Positions 21,768-31,249 of a stretch of DNA of 36,339 nt are shown piece by piece (positions within the stretch are counted from its first letter, which is position 1; each line of letters starts with the position of its first letter). Source of the DNA: Candidatus Limadaptatus stercoravium (GTDB lineage: Bacteria; Bacillota; Clostridia; Christensenellales; CAG-917); contig DVJC01000006.1 of assembly GCA_018710835.1 (NCBI GenBank), forward strand, positions 1 to 36,339, given 5' to 3'. The notes beneath the pieces are model-generated. The model worked only from the letters and a program-made list of their open reading frames with translations, did no database searches and was not told the DNA's origin. Made by a program: the position numbers and the translations under genes.

Positions 21768-23039
21768 ATGAAGATTCTGGTTGTAGGCTCCGGCGGCAGA
21801 GAGCATGCGGTAATCAAAGCACTGAAGAAGAATCCGGCGGCGGAAGTCATCTACGCGCTTCCCGGCAACGGCGGCATCGCCGCGGACGCGGTGTGTGTGC
21901 CCGTAGGTGCTAAGGACATCGCCGGCATAACTGCGTTCGCAAAGGAAAACGGCATAGATTACGCCGTCGTCGCCCCCGACGATCCGCTCGTACTTGGCGC
22001 GGTGGACGCGCTGGAAGAGGTCGGCGTGCCGTGCTTCGGTCCGCGTAAAAACGCGGCGATAATCGAAGGCAGCAAAGCGTTTGCCAAAGAGCTGATGAAA
22101 AAATACGGTATTCCCACCGCCCGTTACGAAACTTTCGACAGCGCGGAGAAGGCGGAGAGTTACATCGACTCGCTGCCGGAGGGGAACATCGTCGTCAAGG
22201 CGGACGGACTCGCGCTCGGCAAGGGCGTCATCATTGCCGAGAGCCGCGAAGAGGCAAAGACGGCGGTGCGCGAAATGATGCTGGACGGCAAGTTCGGCGC
22301 GAGCGGACGCCGCGTAGTCATAGAGGAGTTCCTCACAGGACCCGAAGTATCCGTGCTGTCGTTTACGGACGGAGAGAGTGTTGTGCCCATGATTTCAAGC
22401 ATGGATCACAAGCGCGCGCACGACGGCGACGAGGGGCTCAACACAGGCGGCATGGGAGTCGTCGCTCCCAATCCTTATTACACCCCCGACATCGCCGCGG
22501 AGTGCATGGAGAGGATATTCCTGCCCACCGTCCGCGCCATGAAAACGGAGGGGCGCACTTTCAGGGGCTGTCTTTATTTCGGGCTGATGCTCACGCCGGA
22601 CGGACCGAAGGTGATAGAGTACAACTGCCGTTTCGGCGATCCCGAAACACAGGCGGTGCTGCCGCTTCTCGAATCGGATCTGCTGGACATCATGCTCGCA
22701 TGCACGGAGGGCAGGCTCAGGGACGCGGACGTGCGTTTCTCCGACAAGTGCTCCTGCTGCGTGGTGAAAGCGTCGCGCGGCTATCCCGAAAAGTACGACA
22801 CGGGATACGAGATAACCGTTGACGGCAAGCCCGACGCGGAGATTTACATCGCCGGGGCGAAACTTGAGGACGGCAGACTCCTGACATCGGGCGGCAGAGT
22901 GCTCGGCGTGACCGCGGTGGCGGACACTCTCGCGGAGGCGGTGCAAAAGGCTTACCGCGAAGCTGCTAAGGCGCACTTCGGGAACGAGTTTTTCCGCCGC
23001 GACATAGGAGCGCGCGCACTTGCAGCAAACAAGCGGTAA
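21768..23039 (+). CDS. purD: Phosphoribosylamine-glycine ligase (GAR synthetase)
   Basis: ATP-grasp ligase that joins glycine to phosphoribosylamine. The 423-residue protein starts with the typical ILVVGSGGREHA, has the ATP-grasp segment around VVKADGLALGKGV (about 143-155), and the HKRAHDGDEGLNTGGMG motif near 207-223 and a metal-binding EYNCRFGDPETQ. Length is normal. GAGGG precedes the ATG. It is the fifth enzyme after purH in the same operon and needs the product of PurF, whose gene is not in the window. Confidence 0.96.
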   Translation: MKILVVGSGGREHAVIKALKKNPAAEVIYALPGNGGIAADAVCVPVGAKDIAGITAFAKENGIDYAVVAPDDPLVLGAVDALEEVGVPCFGPRKNAAIIEGSKAFAKELMKKYGIPTARYETFDSAEKAESYIDSLPEGNIVVKADGLALGKGVIIAESREEAKTAVREMMLDGKFGASGRRVVIEEFLTGPEVSVLSFTDGESVVPMISSMDHKRAHDGDEGLNTGGMGVVAPNPYYTPDIAAECMERIFLPTVRAMKTEGRTFRGCLYFGLMLTPDGPKVIEYNCRFGDPETQAVLPLLESDLLDIMLACTEGRLRDADVRFSDKCSCCVVKASRGYPEKYDTGYEITVDGKPDAEIYIAGAKLEDGRLLTSGGRVLGVTAVADTLAEAVQKAYREAAKAHFGNEFFRRDIGARALAANKR

Positions 23040-23096
23040 GATATACGAAACGATAGATAAAACGCGTTTACGCGCATTTGGCGCGGCGGAGGTAAT

Positions 23097-26000
23097 ATGG
23101 TAAACAGACTGTTTGTCGAAAAGAAGGAGAGTCTTGCCTCGGAGGCGCGCGCGCTGTTCGGCGAGGCTGTGAACATGCTCGGCGTGCGCGGACTTACGCG
23201 CGTCAGAGTGATCAACCGCTACGACGTGGAGGGCGCGGAAGGCGGGCTCATGGAGTATGCGGAGCGCAATATTTTCTCCGAGCCGCAGCTTGACGACGTG
23301 AGCGGCACGCTGGAGTGCGAAGGCGCCGCGGCGGTGTTCGGCGTGGAGCCGCTGCCCGGTCAGTTCGATCAGCGCGCGGACTCGGCGGCACAGTGCATAC
23401 AGCTCGTGTCGCAGGGCGAGAAGCCCGTCGTGCGCACGGCGAAGTTCTACGTGCTGTACGGCGACGTGAGCGCGGAAGACATCGCTAAGATAAAGAAATT
23501 CGTCATCAATCCCGTGGAATGCAGGGAGGCGGATTTCGCACTGCCGGACACTCTCCGCACGGAGTATCCCGAACCGCACGAAGTGGAGATCCTCACAGGG
23601 TTCATAAATATGGACGGGGAGGAACTCGCCGGATTCGTGAAGAAGTACGGGCTTGCCATGGACGCGGACGACGTGAAATTCTGCCGCGACTATTTCGCTT
23701 CCGAAAAGAGAGATCCGACGCTCACGGAAGTGCGCATGATAGACACTTACTGGTCGGATCACTGCCGCCACACGACATTCCTCACCACCATTGACAAAGC
23801 GGAGTTCGAGGACGCCGAGGTGCAGGCGGCATGGGAGGAATATCTCGCCGCGCGCAGGACGCTCGGACGAGAGCATAAGCCGGTCAACCTCATGGACATT
23901 GCGACGATCGCGGCGAAACTTCTGCGCAGACAGGGGAAACTTCCCGCGCTCGACGAGTCGGACGAGATCAACGCGTGCACGGTGAAGATAAAAGTGAACG
24001 TGGACGGGAAGGACGAGGACTGGCTCCTGCTGTTCAAGAACGAAACGCACAACCACCCCACGGAGATAGAGCCTTTCGGCGGCGCGGCTACCTGCATAGG
24101 CGGCGCGATACGCGATCCGCTCTCCGGCAGGGCGTACGTATATTCGGCCATGCGCGTGACGGGCGCGGGCGATCCTCTCACTCCCGTGGAGGACACTCTG
24201 CCAGGCAAACTGCCGCAGAAGAAGATCGTGACTACCGCGGCTGCGGGGTACAGCTCCTACGGCAACCAGATCGGGCTTGCCACCGGCATCGTGGACGAGA
24301 TCTACCACCCCGGTTACGTCGCCAAGCGTCTTGAGATAGGCGCGGTGACGGGCGCGGCTCCCGCGCGCAACGTGGTGCGCGAAGTGCCCGCTCCCGGCGA
24401 TGTGGTCATATTGCTGGGCGGCAGGACGGGGCGCGACGGCTGCGGCGGCGCGACGGGATCATCCAAAGCGCACAGCGCCGAGTCGCTTTCGACATGCGGT
24501 GCGGAAGTGCAGAAGGGCAACGCTCCCGAGGAGCGCAAGCTGCAGAGGCTGTTCCGCAATCCCGAGGCGTCGCTCCTCATCAAACGGTGCAACGATTTCG
24601 GCGCGGGCGGCGTGTCCGTGGCGATAGGCGAGCTGGCGGACGGGCTGTTCATCGACCTCAACGCCGTGCCCAAGAAGTACGAAGGACTTGACGGCACGGA
24701 GCTCGCCATCAGCGAATCGCAGGAGAGAATGGCGGTGGTGGTCGCGCCTGAGAATGCGGAGAAATTCCGTGCGCTCGCAAGCGCGGAGAGCCTCGAAGCG
24801 ACCGTCGTCGCAAAAGTGACCGAAGAGCCGCGGCTCAGGATGCGGTGGAACGGGAAGATCATCGTGGACATCTCGCGCGAATTCCTCAACTCCAACGGCG
24901 CGGAAAAGCACGCCGAGGCGCGGCAGAAGAAGGCGGGCAGTCTGAAAAAAGAGATCCCGACAAACTTCGCGGAGGGTATGAAGCAACTCGTCGGCGACCT
25001 CAACGTGTGCTCCAAGCGCGGACTGTCCGAACGCTTTGACAGCACCATAGGCGCAGGTACGGTGATGATGCCGTTCGGCGGCAGAAATCAGCTCACTCCC
25101 ATACAGTGCATGGTGAACAAGGTTTCGGTGGAAAAAGGCGAAACAGACACTTGTTCGCTCATGTCATGGGGTTTTAACCCCTATATCAGCGAAAAGAGTC
25201 CCTTCCACGGCGCGTATCTCGCGGTGGTAGAGAGCGTGGCGAAACTCGTGTGCGCCGGTGCTTCGACGGATGAAGTCTGGCTCACTTTCCAGGAATATTT
25301 CGAGAAGCCGATGGGTGTGCCGGAGCGCTGGGGCAAGCCGCTTGCGGCGCTGCTCGGCGCGTTCCGCGCGCAGCTTGATCTCGGCATGGGCGCGATAGGC
25401 GGCAAGGACAGCATGAGCGGCACATTCGAGCACATCGATGTGCCTCCCACGCTCGTGTCCTTCGCGGTCACGACGGAGAGAGCGTCGGACGCGGTGTCGG
25501 CGGAGTTCAAGCGCGCCGGCAGCGAGGTCAGACTGCTTGAATGCGAATACGGCGCCGACGGGCTTCCCGTAGCGGCGAGTTTTCTCGCAAACGCGGCGAA
25601 AGTGCACGCGCTCATGCGCGAAGGCAAGGTCGTTTCGGCATATACGCCCGGCTTCGGCGGAGTGGCGGAGGCGGTGTTCAAGTGCGCGATAGGCAACGGG
25701 TTCGGATTCGCGTTTGCGGACGGCGTTACGCTCGACGACGTTTTCGGATATAAGTACGGCGCGTTCGTGCTCGAATGCGCGGACGGCGTCGACGTCGGGA
25801 GGAAACTCGGCACCGTAACCGCGGAGAGAGCGTTCGTGCTCGGCGGCTGTAAAGCGGGTGCGGAGGAGCTGCTTTCTCTCTACGAGAACAAGCTGGAAAG
25901 CGTGTATTCCTGCAACATCGCGCAATCCGGATACGCGCACAAAGCGACATACACCGCGGGCAAGGCGCAGAGGAGCGCGGAGAAGTTCGCCGCTCCCAGA

Positions 26001-26789
26001 ATGCTCATCCCTGTGTTCCCCGGTACGAACTGCGAATACGACACCGCAAAGGCGGCGCGCCGCGCGGGGATAGTGCCGGAGATCTTCGTCATCAACAATC
26101 TTACGCCTTCCGCCGTTGCGGAATCGGCGGAGAAATTCGCCGATCTCATACGCGGAGCGCAGATGATATTCATTCCCGGCGGCTTTTCGGGCGGCGACGA
26201 GCCGGACGGCAGCGGCAAGTTCATCACGTCTTTCTTCCGCGGAGCAAGAGTCGCGGACGCGGTGAGGGATCTGCTCAAACGCCGCGACGGACTCATGGCT
26301 GGCATATGCAACGGCTTCCAGGCGCTCATCAAGCTCGGTCTGGTCACGCACGGCGACATAGTGGACGCGGCGGCGGACTATCCCACGCTCACTTACAACA
26401 CCATCGCGCGGCACCAGTCCATGATCGTGCGCACGCGCGTGTGTTCAAATCTTTCTCCGTGGCTGTCCGGCATGACGCCGGGCGACATCGTGAACGTGCC
26501 CGTGTCCCACGGCGAGGGCAGGTTCATGGCGACTCCGGAGTGGCTGGACAAGCTTGAGAAGAACGGGCAGATCGCGACGCAGTACGTCGATCTTTCCGGC
26601 GAGCCGACATTCGACGTCGCCTTCAACCCCAACGGGAGCGATATGGCGATAGAGGGCATCACTTCGCCGGACGGCAGGGTGCTGGGCAAAATGGGACACA
26701 GCGAGCGCGTGGACGACGGACTTTACGTCAATGTGCCCGGCAACTACGACATCAGACTCTTCGAGTCGGCGGCGGCGTATTTCGCGTGA
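23097..26789 (+). CDS. purL: Phosphoribosylformylglycinamidine synthase, one-chain form
   Basis: Converts FGAR and glutamine to FGAM with ATP. At 1230 residues it is the long single-chain form with built-in glutaminase, of the type common in Clostridia and Bacteroides, so separate purS and purQ are not needed. Order: PurS-like N-terminal part (1-about 170), linker with DTYWSDHCRHTTF (about 214-226), first PurM-like half with FKNETHNHPTEIEPFGGA, second half, and the class I glutaminase from about 970 with PVFPGTNCEYD, FIPGGFSGGDEPDG, the nucleophile Cys1071 in GICNGFQAL, and the His/Glu of SHGEGRF. The 57-nt gap before it has a small hairpin and GGAGG. Nothing is missing. Confidence 0.96.
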   Translation: MVNRLFVEKKESLASEARALFGEAVNMLGVRGLTRVRVINRYDVEGAEGGLMEYAERNIFSEPQLDDVSGTLECEGAAAVFGVEPLPGQFDQRADSAAQCIQLVSQGEKPVVRTAKFYVLYGDVSAEDIAKIKKFVINPVECREADFALPDTLRTEYPEPHEVEILTGFINMDGEELAGFVKKYGLAMDADDVKFCRDYFASEKRDPTLTEVRMIDTYWSDHCRHTTFLTTIDKAEFEDAEVQAAWEEYLAARRTLGREHKPVNLMDIATIAAKLLRRQGKLPALDESDEINACTVKIKVNVDGKDEDWLLLFKNETHNHPTEIEPFGGAATCIGGAIRDPLSGRAYVYSAMRVTGAGDPLTPVEDTLPGKLPQKKIVTTAAAGYSSYGNQIGLATGIVDEIYHPGYVAKRLEIGAVTGAAPARNVVREVPAPGDVVILLGGRTGRDGCGGATGSSKAHSAESLSTCGAEVQKGNAPEERKLQRLFRNPEASLLIKRCNDFGAGGVSVAIGELADGLFIDLNAVPKKYEGLDGTELAISESQERMAVVVAPENAEKFRALASAESLEATVVAKVTEEPRLRMRWNGKIIVDISREFLNSNGAEKHAEARQKKAGSLKKEIPTNFAEGMKQLVGDLNVCSKRGLSERFDSTIGAGTVMMPFGGRNQLTPIQCMVNKVSVEKGETDTCSLMSWGFNPYISEKSPFHGAYLAVVESVAKLVCAGASTDEVWLTFQEYFEKPMGVPERWGKPLAALLGAFRAQLDLGMGAIGGKDSMSGTFEHIDVPPTLVSFAVTTERASDAVSAEFKRAGSEVRLLECEYGADGLPVAASFLANAAKVHALMREGKVVSAYTPGFGGVAEAVFKCAIGNGFGFAFADGVTLDDVFGYKYGAFVLECADGVDVGRKLGTVTAERAFVLGGCKAGAEELLSLYENKLESVYSCNIAQSGYAHKATYTAGKAQRSAEKFAAPRMLIPVFPGTNCEYDTAKAARRAGIVPEIFVINNLTPSAVAESAEKFADLIRGAQMIFIPGGFSGGDEPDGSGKFITSFFRGARVADAVRDLLKRRDGLMAGICNGFQALIKLGLVTHGDIVDAAADYPTLTYNTIARHQSMIVRTRVCSNLSPWLSGMTPGDIVNVPVSHGEGRFMATPEWLDKLEKNGQIATQYVDLSGEPTFDVAFNPNGSDMAIEGITSPDGRVLGKMGHSERVDDGLYVNVPGNYDIRLFESAAAYFA

Positions 26790-26828
26790 GCCGCGCAACA
26801 GAAAGGATAAATTTACGGAGATAAAATT

Positions 26829-28337
26829 ATGGCAAAGTATTTCGAGGAACCGTCAAGAACATTCAGCGAATATCTTCTCATTCCCGGCTACACGGATGAG
26901 AACTGCATCCCCGCGAACGTGAGTCTGCGTACGCCGCTCGTCAAGCACGCGCGCGGCGAGGAGCCGGCGATCTCGCTCAACATCCCGCTCGTGTCCGCCA
27001 TAATGCAGTCGGTGAGCAACGACACTCTTGCCATCGCGCTTGCGCGCGAAGGCGGTATGTCTTTCATCTACGGCTCGCAGAGCGTGGAGGACGAGGCGGA
27101 AATGGTGCGCCGCGTCAAGAATTACAAAGCGGGGTTCGTGGTGTCGGACTCCAATCTCACTCCCGACAACACGCTCGCCGACGTGCTCGAACTAGTGCGC
27201 CGCAACGGGCACAACACCATCGCGGTCACGCACGACGGCAGCAGCTTCGGAAAGCTGCTCGGCATCGTCACCAGCCGCGATTACCGCGTCAGCCGCATGC
27301 CTCTCGAAACGCCGGTGAAAGACTTCATGACTCCGCTCGATAAGCTCGTCACCGCGCCCGCGTCCACGGGACTTGCGGAGGCGAACGACATCATATGGGA
27401 GCACAAGCTCAATTCCATCCCCATCGTGTCCGACGAAGGCAATCTGATGTATATGGTGTTCAGGAAGGATTACGCCCAGCACAAGGAGAATCCGCTCGAA
27501 TTGCTGGACTCCCACAAACGCTATATGGTAGGCGCCGGCATCAACACTCTCGATTACGAAAAGCGCGTTCCCGCGCTCATCGACGCCGGCGTGGACGTAC
27601 TGTGCATAGACTCTTCGGAGGGCTACACCGTATGGCAGAAGAGGACGCTGGAATTTATCCGCAAAAACTACGGCGACAGCGTGAAGGTCGGCGCGGGCAA
27701 TGTAGTCGACCGCGACGGGTTCCTCTTCCTCGCGGAGTGCGGAGCGGATTTCGTCAAAGTCGGCATAGGCGGCGGATCCATATGTATTACGCGTGAACAA
27801 AAGGGCATAGGCCGCGGACAGGCGAGCGCGCTCATCGAAGTCGCCGAGGCGAGGAACGAGTATTACGAAAAGACGGGCATATACATCCCCATATGCTCGG
27901 ACGGCGGCATAGTGCACGACTACCACATGACTCTCGCGCTCGCAATGGGAGCGGATTTCCTCATGCTCGGCAGATATTTCGCGCGTTTCGACGAGAGCCC
28001 GACGGCAAAGCTCAACATCAACGGCAACTACGTCAAGGAATACTGGGGCGAGGGCAGCAACCGTGCGCGCAACTGGCAGCGTTACGACCTCGGCGGCAAG
28101 TCCGGGCTATCCTTCGAGGAGGGCGTGGACAGTTACGTCCCCTACGCCGGCAGTCTTAAAGATAACGTGGAAAAGAGCCTTTACAAGGTGCGTTCCACAA
28201 TGTGCAACTGCGGCGCGGTCACTATCAAGCAGCTGCAGCAGACCGCCAAGATGACCGTCGTTTCCGCCACCAGCATCACTGAGGGCGGCGCGCACGACGT
28301 CATTCAGAAGAACACCGGCTATTCCGGCAACAGATAA
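26829..28337 (+). CDS. guaB: Inosine-5'-monophosphate dehydrogenase
   Basis: Oxidises IMP to XMP with NAD, first step of the GMP branch. The 502-residue protein has the TIM barrel split by two CBS domains (about 95-215: [21 protein letters not shown] and [15 protein letters not shown]), the substrate loop with catalytic Cys319 in [15 protein letters not shown], and the flap region [16 protein letters not shown]. The active-site loop reads [14 protein letters not shown] instead of the common ICTTR..AGVG form, the variant seen in part of the Clostridia and other gut bacteria. The gap to purL is 39 nt, with GGAG before the ATG. It continues the purine operon. Confidence 0.93.
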   Translation: MAKYFEEPSRTFSEYLLIPGYTDENCIPANVSLRTPLVKHARGEEPAISLNIPLVSAIMQSVSNDTLAIALAREGGMSFIYGSQSVEDEAEMVRRVKNYKAGFVVSDSNLTPDNTLADVLELVRRNGHNTIAVTHDGSSFGKLLGIVTSRDYRVSRMPLETPVKDFMTPLDKLVTAPASTGLAEANDIIWEHKLNSIPIVSDEGNLMYMVFRKDYAQHKENPLELLDSHKRYMVGAGINTLDYEKRVPALIDAGVDVLCIDSSEGYTVWQKRTLEFIRKNYGDSVKVGAGNVVDRDGFLFLAECGADFVKVGIGGGSICITREQKGIGRGQASALIEVAEARNEYYEKTGIYIPICSDGGIVHDYHMTLALAMGADFLMLGRYFARFDESPTAKLNINGNYVKEYWGEGSNRARNWQRYDLGGKSGLSFEEGVDSYVPYAGSLKDNVEKSLYKVRSTMCNCGAVTIKQLQQTAKMTVVSATSITEGGAHDVIQKNTGYSGNR

Positions 28338-28346
28338 GGAGAGAGT

Positions 28347-29201
28347 ATGCAGATAATAGACGGAAAACTCGTTGCAAAACTTACTCGTGAGAACATCGCG
28401 CGGCAGGTGCAGGCTCTGCCGCAGGACAAACTCGGAAAGATAGGGCTTGCGGTCATACTCGTGGGCGACGATCCGGCGAGCAAGGTGTATGTGCGCAACA
28501 AGATCAACGGCTGCGCCGAAGTGGGTATCGCGTCCACCCTCGAAGCAATGTCCGCGGATTCGACCTTCGAGGAAGTGGCGGCGAAGATAGAGCAGTTCAA
28601 CGCCGACCCGGAGATCAGCGGCATACTCCTGCAGCTTCCCGTGCCGAAGCACCTCGACGAGGCGGCGCTCCTGCACCTCATCGATCCGTCAAAGGACGTG
28701 GACGGCTGCCATTACGTCCAGAAAGGCAAGCTGTGGACGGGCGAGCCGGAGCTTATCCCCTGCACGCCTTACGGTGTGATGAAACTGCTCGACCACTATT
28801 CCATTCCCCTCGAGGGGAAGAACGCCGTGGTGGTGGGACGCTCGAATCTTGTCGGCAAACCGCTTGCGCAGCTGCTGCTCGACCGCAATGCGACCGTCAC
28901 CGTCTGCCACAGCCGCACGAGGGACCTCGGCAGTATAACCTCGCGCGCGGACATCGTGTGCGTGGCGATAGGGAAGGCGAAGTTCCTCAAAGCCGATATG
29001 GTGAAAGAGGGAGCGGTGGTCATTGACGTCGGCATGGACCGCGACGAAAACGGCAAACTCTGCGGCGATGTGGACTTCGCCGAAGTCGCCCCCAAGTGCT
29101 CTTACATCACCCCCGTCCCCGGCGGAGTCGGACCGATGACAGTCACCATGCTCCTGCAAAACACAGTCACGGCATACAAACTCTCCCGCGGCATCGAGTA
29201 A
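28347..29201 (+). CDS. folD: Methylenetetrahydrofolate dehydrogenase / cyclohydrolase
   Basis: Bifunctional enzyme converting 5,10-methylene-THF to 10-formyl-THF, the donor used by PurN and the AICAR transformylase of this operon. The 284-residue protein has the catalytic YVRNK motif (Tyr48, Lys52), the LLQLPVPKHLDE block, a DVDGCHYVQKG loop, and the dinucleotide site VGRSNLVGKPLAQLL; it ends with PVPGGVGPMTVTML. AGGAGAG lies before the start. It is the last gene; the palindromic terminator at 29250-29271 follows. Confidence 0.96.
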   Translation: MQIIDGKLVAKLTRENIARQVQALPQDKLGKIGLAVILVGDDPASKVYVRNKINGCAEVGIASTLEAMSADSTFEEVAAKIEQFNADPEISGILLQLPVPKHLDEAALLHLIDPSKDVDGCHYVQKGKLWTGEPELIPCTPYGVMKLLDHYSIPLEGKNAVVVGRSNLVGKPLAQLLLDRNATVTVCHSRTRDLGSITSRADIVCVAIGKAKFLKADMVKEGAVVIDVGMDRDENGKLCGDVDFAEVAPKCSYITPVPGGVGPMTVTMLLQNTVTAYKLSRGIE

Positions 29202-29226
29202 AAACCCCACCACACAGAAACGGCAT

Positions 29227-29276
29227 TCGGACGGTCACCGACAAAGCAAAACCGCGGCATATGCCGCGGTTGTTTT
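29227..29276. terminator. Terminator of the purine operon, second copy of the 45-bp module
   Basis: A 22-bp perfect palindrome (29250-29271) followed by TGTTTTATTT lies 25-70 nt after the folD stop. The block 29227-29271 matches 9482-9526 in 44 of 45 positions. The T tract here is interrupted by G, and the A-run on the left is present, so it may also stop the convergent dehydrogenase transcript. Confidence 0.85.
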
Positions 29277-29336
29277 ATTTATCGAATAGCGGTTAGGTCG
29301 TGTCGGAGCAGGCGGTTTTTGCGGAATGCCAGGCGG

Positions 29337-30293
29337 TCAGTAGCCTTTTCGGCAGTCAACGATGTTGTCGGGGAGAGCTCCGTTGAGGTATCGCAAGACG
29401 TTGTTCAGCGTATCTTCTACATATCTTGCGTGTCCGTCGGCTACCTGCATTGCTTTGTGGGATGAGAGCAGAACGTTGTCAAGCGTCTGGAACGGGACGT
29501 CAAACGGAAGAAGAAGTTCGTCCGCAGATGCCGGCTTTTCGCGCCATGTATCTATGGCGGCTCCTCCCATGCCGCCGTTGGCGAGGGCTTCGAAGAGAGC
29601 CGCTTCGTCTATGCAGTTGCTGCGTCCCACATTGACGATGTATTTACCTTTGAGCAGTCCGAAAAGTTCTTTGCCGAACAAGTTGTCGGTGGACGGAGTT
29701 TTGGGCAGAGAAACGAAGAGTATGTCGCTTGCTTCACATAATTCACGCAAGGAATTCACAAGCAGGATGTCGTCGGGATATTCCTTTCCGCGATCCGTCG
29801 TATAGCATTTGATCCCGTTTGCGGCAAGCAGAGAATAGATTTCTCTGCCTATATGTCCGAACCCTGCCAGTCCTGCTTTCATCGAAAACAGGCTGCGCCA
29901 GTAAGGATTGTCCGTTGCCCAGTTGCCGAGGCGCATCTTACGGTCGAATTCCGCCGTTCGGCTGACAAGAGTGACCGCCAGGCTGAAAGCGTACTGAGCT
30001 ATACTGCGTGAATTGACATGTGAATTCGCAAGAATTATGCCGCGCTTTGCAAATTCCCGTACGGGAAAATCGTCCACACCGGTTTTGTAGGCAAACACCG
30101 CCTTGAGGTCATCGGCGTCTTTGAGTTTATCTGCCGACATTTTTTTCCCGATGAATATATCAGTGTCGCGGAGAGAGTAGCCGTCAAGTCCGACGACCGC
30201 CACTTCGGCAAAGCCGGAGAGCGCGGCGGCCATTTTTGCGAAAGACTCATCCATTGACGATATGCTCAGACAAATACGGTATTTTTTTGTCAC
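29337..30293 (-). CDS. D-2-hydroxyacid dehydrogenase family protein
   Basis: NAD(P)-dependent reductase of the 2-hydroxyacid dehydrogenase family; likely interconverts a 2-keto acid and a D-2-hydroxy acid. The 318-residue protein starts with GTG at 30293, overlapping the kinase stop as GTGA, with GGAGG 7 nt before. The cofactor motif is GFGHIG at 144-149 and the catalytic set is Arg224 (NVGRSN), Glu252 (TWREKP) and His279 (SSHKAM). The substrate lobe (1-100) is diverged from known glyoxylate, phosphoglycerate and lactate enzymes. As last gene after a KDG-kinase-like gene, a sugar-acid substrate such as a keto-gluconate is a reasonable guess. Codon use is more A/T-rich than in the purine operon. 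Confidence 0.82.
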   Translation of the reverse strand: MTKKYRICLSISSMDESFAKMAAALSGFAEVAVVGLDGYSLRDTDIFIGKKMSADKLKDADDLKAVFAYKTGVDDFPVREFAKRGIILANSHVNSRSIAQYAFSLAVTLVSRTAEFDRKMRLGNWATDNPYWRSLFSMKAGLAGFGHIGREIYSLLAANGIKCYTTDRGKEYPDDILLVNSLRELCEASDILFVSLPKTPSTDNLFGKELFGLLKGKYIVNVGRSNCIDEAALFEALANGGMGGAAIDTWREKPASADELLLPFDVPFQTLDNVLLSSHKAMQVADGHARYVEDTLNNVLRYLNGALPDNIVDCRKGY

Positions 30294-31249
30294 TGAATGT
30301 CCTCCGTCTTGTTCATAAAACTTATTATATCATTTTCGCTCGCTTTAAGCACATCGCCTTTCACCTGATGTTTCAACGCAAATGCCGCCGCGGCGAAACG
30401 CAGGATGTCGATATCGTTCATTCCGCACAGCAGCGCATGCAGGAACGCCCCGTTGAATGCGTCGCCTCCGCCGATTTTTTCCGTTACCGGGAAAGAGAAA
30501 ACGGGCAGTTCGCTGCGCCTTTCGCCGCGATGCAGCATGGCTATTCCGACTGAGTGTAAATACGGTGAGACGACATTTCTGTCGCGCAGCACAAGGTATT
30601 TGCACGGATAGTCATCCAATGCGTTTTCTTCACCGGTTTGCAAGAACGCATCCAGATCCCGGCTGCTTGCGAGCAAAATATCCGCAATTTCGGCAGCGCG
30701 GCGGAGATGAGCGCGCGCGTTGTCTGCAGTCCACAATGCAGGACGGTAGTTGAAATCGAACGAAACCGTGATGTTTCTCTTTTTTGCTTCGTGCATAAGT
30801 CTGAACGCAAGATCGCGCGAAGAGGGAGAGAGAGCGAGAGATATTCCGCTGATATGGAAAAGGACGGCGTCGTCGAAGACTTTTTCGAAATCGAACGAGT
30901 CCTCCGTAAGAAGCGTGAATTGCGAGTGGCGGCGCGCATAGACCACGTTTGCGCCGCGGCTTGCGGAGCCTGATTCGGAAAAATACATTCCGATGGTGTC
31001 GCCGCCGGTCAGCACTCCCGATACGTCTATACCGAGTCCGGTCAGATGATCGAGTGCGGCTTCTCCCAAAGGTCCTTCGGGCAGAGCGGAGAGGAAAGAA
31101 GTCCTGTGCCCCAATGCCGAAAGGCATGCGAGCACGTTTGATTCCGTGCCGCCGTAGCACGCGTTGAATGAGCGGCTGTCCCGTATCGTGCCGTCAGCCG
31201 CGGAAAGCCGCAGGAGCAATTCGCCGTAAGCAACGATTTTGCCGTTCAT
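30290..31249 (-). CDS. PfkB-family sugar kinase, 2-dehydro-3-deoxygluconate kinase-like
   Basis: Ribokinase-family kinase. The 319 residues show GELLLRLS at 9-16, GGTESNVLACLSALG at 33-47, the KDG-kinase-like segment FDFNYRPALW at 164-173, and the catalytic GGGDAFNGAFL at 260-270 with Asp263. The N-terminal block and FDFNYRP are hallmarks of KdgK, which phosphorylates 2-keto-3-deoxygluconate in hexuronate breakdown, but other sugar acids or keto-sugars are possible and no aldolase is nearby. It overlaps its neighbours on both sides by 4 and 4 nt (ATGA and GTGA), so the three genes are tightly coupled. Codon use is more A/T-rich than the window average. Confidence 0.83.
   Translation of the reverse strand: MNGKIVAYGELLLRLSAADGTIRDSRSFNACYGGTESNVLACLSALGHRTSFLSALPEGPLGEAALDHLTGLGIDVSGVLTGGDTIGMYFSESGSASRGANVVYARRHSQFTLLTEDSFDFEKVFDDAVLFHISGISLALSPSSRDLAFRLMHEAKKRNITVSFDFNYRPALWTADNARAHLRRAAEIADILLASSRDLDAFLQTGEENALDDYPCKYLVLRDRNVVSPYLHSVGIAMLHRGERRSELPVFSFPVTEKIGGGDAFNGAFLHALLCGMNDIDILRFAAAAFALKHQVKGDVLKASENDIISFMNKTEDIQ

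Noticed and set aside
22395-24308. 637-codon minus-strand open frame opposite purD and purL
   Set aside because: Antisense to two firmly identified genes, no recognisable protein family, typical shadow of GC-rich third positions.
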